Of a DNA stretch of 64,000 bases, positions 63,383 to 64,000 are shown in pieces (positions within the stretch are counted from its first letter, which is position 1; the number at the start of each line of letters is the position of its first letter). The notes under the pieces are model-generated. The model did no database searches. It was not told where the DNA came from and was given only the letters and a program-made list of their open reading frames with translations. A program made the translations under genes and the position numbers. Source of the stretch: Arthrobacter sp. ISL-28 (lineage in GTDB: Bacteria > Actinomycetota > Actinomycetes > Actinomycetales > Micrococcaceae); assembly GCF_018613875.1 (NCBI RefSeq), contig NZ_JAGGPJ010000015.1, positions 217,203 to 281,202 on the forward strand, given 5' to 3'.

Positions 63383-63616
63383 ATGTCCAAGATTACCGGA
63401 GTTTTTCCGTCCCTTCCTGTCGGCACGACGGGGCAGGCGCTGATCTCTCATGCCGGGCTGAATGTCGTGACGTCCTTTGTTGACGCGCTGGGGTTCCGAG
63501 ACTTGTGCGAGGACCGTTTGGGCCAGTTTGTCCCGTCGCGTGGCATCGGCCCGGCACGATCCTGGGCTCGTTGGCGATCATGCTGGCCGGCGGCGGGGAA
63601 CACGTCCACTTATCTT
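63383..63616 (+). pseudogene. IS1380-family transposase, N-terminal fragment
   Basis: It starts MSKITGVFPSLPVGTTGQAL and has VVTSFVDALGFRDLCEDRL. After a frameshift near 63535 the text continues GTILGSLAIMLAGGGEHV in another frame. This resembles the first 80 residues of IS1380 transposases. The rest is missing and the frame runs directly into a tyrosinase-like fragment. Confidence 0.7.
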
Positions 63617-63921
63617 TTCGTGATCCGTTCGCGTTTCTCCTCCACTCCAACGTGGATCGCCTGTTCGCCCGGTGGCAGACGGAGCCAGGGAAGGGGTGGC
63701 GGCTCGACCCCGCTCAGGTCTACGGCAGTGAAACAAATTCAACAGCGATCAATGCCAACCTGCAGCCATGGGCCGGCACACCACCACCCATAACCCGGCC
63801 TTGGGCTCATCCTGAGAATGAGCAACGGGCGAAGAACTCCCGGGACGCAACCGTGGTGACACCGCACTTGTATGAAGGCAATCGTTGTGGTGTTCCCCCG
63901 GGATTTTCCCGTGTCGGATGA
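63617..63921 (+). pseudogene. Tyrosinase C-terminal fragment
   Basis: RDPFAFLLHSNVDRLFARWQ is the copper B site line of bacterial tyrosinases (DPxFxxHHxNVDRLxxxWQ), with one of the two His replaced by Leu in this remnant. RLDPAQVYGSETNS follows as in the family. The N-terminal copper A site is missing. It is fused in frame to the IS1380 fragment, so the two were joined by deletion or recombination. Confidence 0.7.
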
Positions 63922-63924
63922 TTC

Positions 63925-64000
63925 ATGGCATCGGGCAAGGACGAACTGCTCGTCTGGGACCCGAAGAATTATTGGCTCGGCCAGTTCAACGGCACCCAGA
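63925..64000 (+). CDS. Possible start of an ORF cut by the window end
   Basis: ATG 63925 opens a frame (MASGKDELLVWDPKNYWLGQ) that continues past the window. It lies directly after the stop of the tyrosinase fragment in the same frame. It may be a new gene or a further relic. It cannot be judged from this window. Confidence 0.3.
   Translation, partial: MASGKDELLVWDPKNYWLGQFNGTQ

Overview
The window is high-GC actinobacterial DNA. Synteny and protein style point to Arthrobacter/Pseudarthrobacter (Micrococcaceae): trpB-trpA-lgt-gltB-gltD-pyk, then an ANTAR response regulator and tRNA-Leu(CAA), with DUF4193 and LtrA proteins further on. This is judged from recognisable families only; no database search was run.

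Region 1 (1-11340) is conserved chromosome: the end of trpB, trpA, lgt with a repeat-rich tail, glutamate synthase gltBD, pyruvate kinase, two facing terminators, a PdtaR-like regulator and tRNA-Leu(CAA).

Region 2 (11341-about 41307) is a stack of integrated material at the 3' end of that tRNA. The last 20 bases of the tRNA recur at 22039, 38505 and, with one mismatch, at 41288, so they delimit three consecutive islands of about 10.7, 16.5 and 2.8 kb. No integrase survives; an excisionase fragment lies beside the second copy. Island 1 carries a TIR-domain protein, small membrane proteins, an EVE/PUA-HNH endonuclease fused in frame to an ISL3 transposase end, and a CoiA-like nuclease. Island 2 carries an orphan class 3 intein in a dead phage gene, a PIN protein, and a complete four-gene Wadjet operon of the TIGR02677-02680 kind (type III as I recall the nomenclature). 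Both islands carry members of the same two unfamiliar families: an endonuclease-III-like (HhH) protein with a conserved, apparently leaderless promoter, and a TTG-started winged-helix protein with an Asn-rich linker and helical tail. This recurring pair is my best candidate for an undescribed conflict system.

Region 3 (about 41690-49400) holds a LacI fragment, a lone receiver protein, a glycogen-debranching-type glucosidase and minus-strand catabolic genes (SDR, HbpS/GlcG-like protein, enoyl-CoA hydratase) ending with an IclR regulator. Region 4 (49528-57164) is a compact operon: SLC13/MatC-type permease, two class III CoA-transferases, enoyl-CoA hydratase, DUF35 OB-fold protein, thiolase, a degenerate SDR and an intact SDR. 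This gene set matches the bbs beta-oxidation module for benzylsuccinate, but without bbsG and without a glycyl-radical benzylsuccinate synthase. Three TTCG-N6-CGAA palindromes near the IclR gene suggest one regulon covering both strands.

Region 5 (57222-64000) has LtrA followed by a graveyard: broken TetR, SDR and debranching-enzyme copies, a decapitated serine recombinase, and an IS1380 fragment joined to a tyrosinase fragment. Intact DUF4193 and BTAD-domain genes sit among them.
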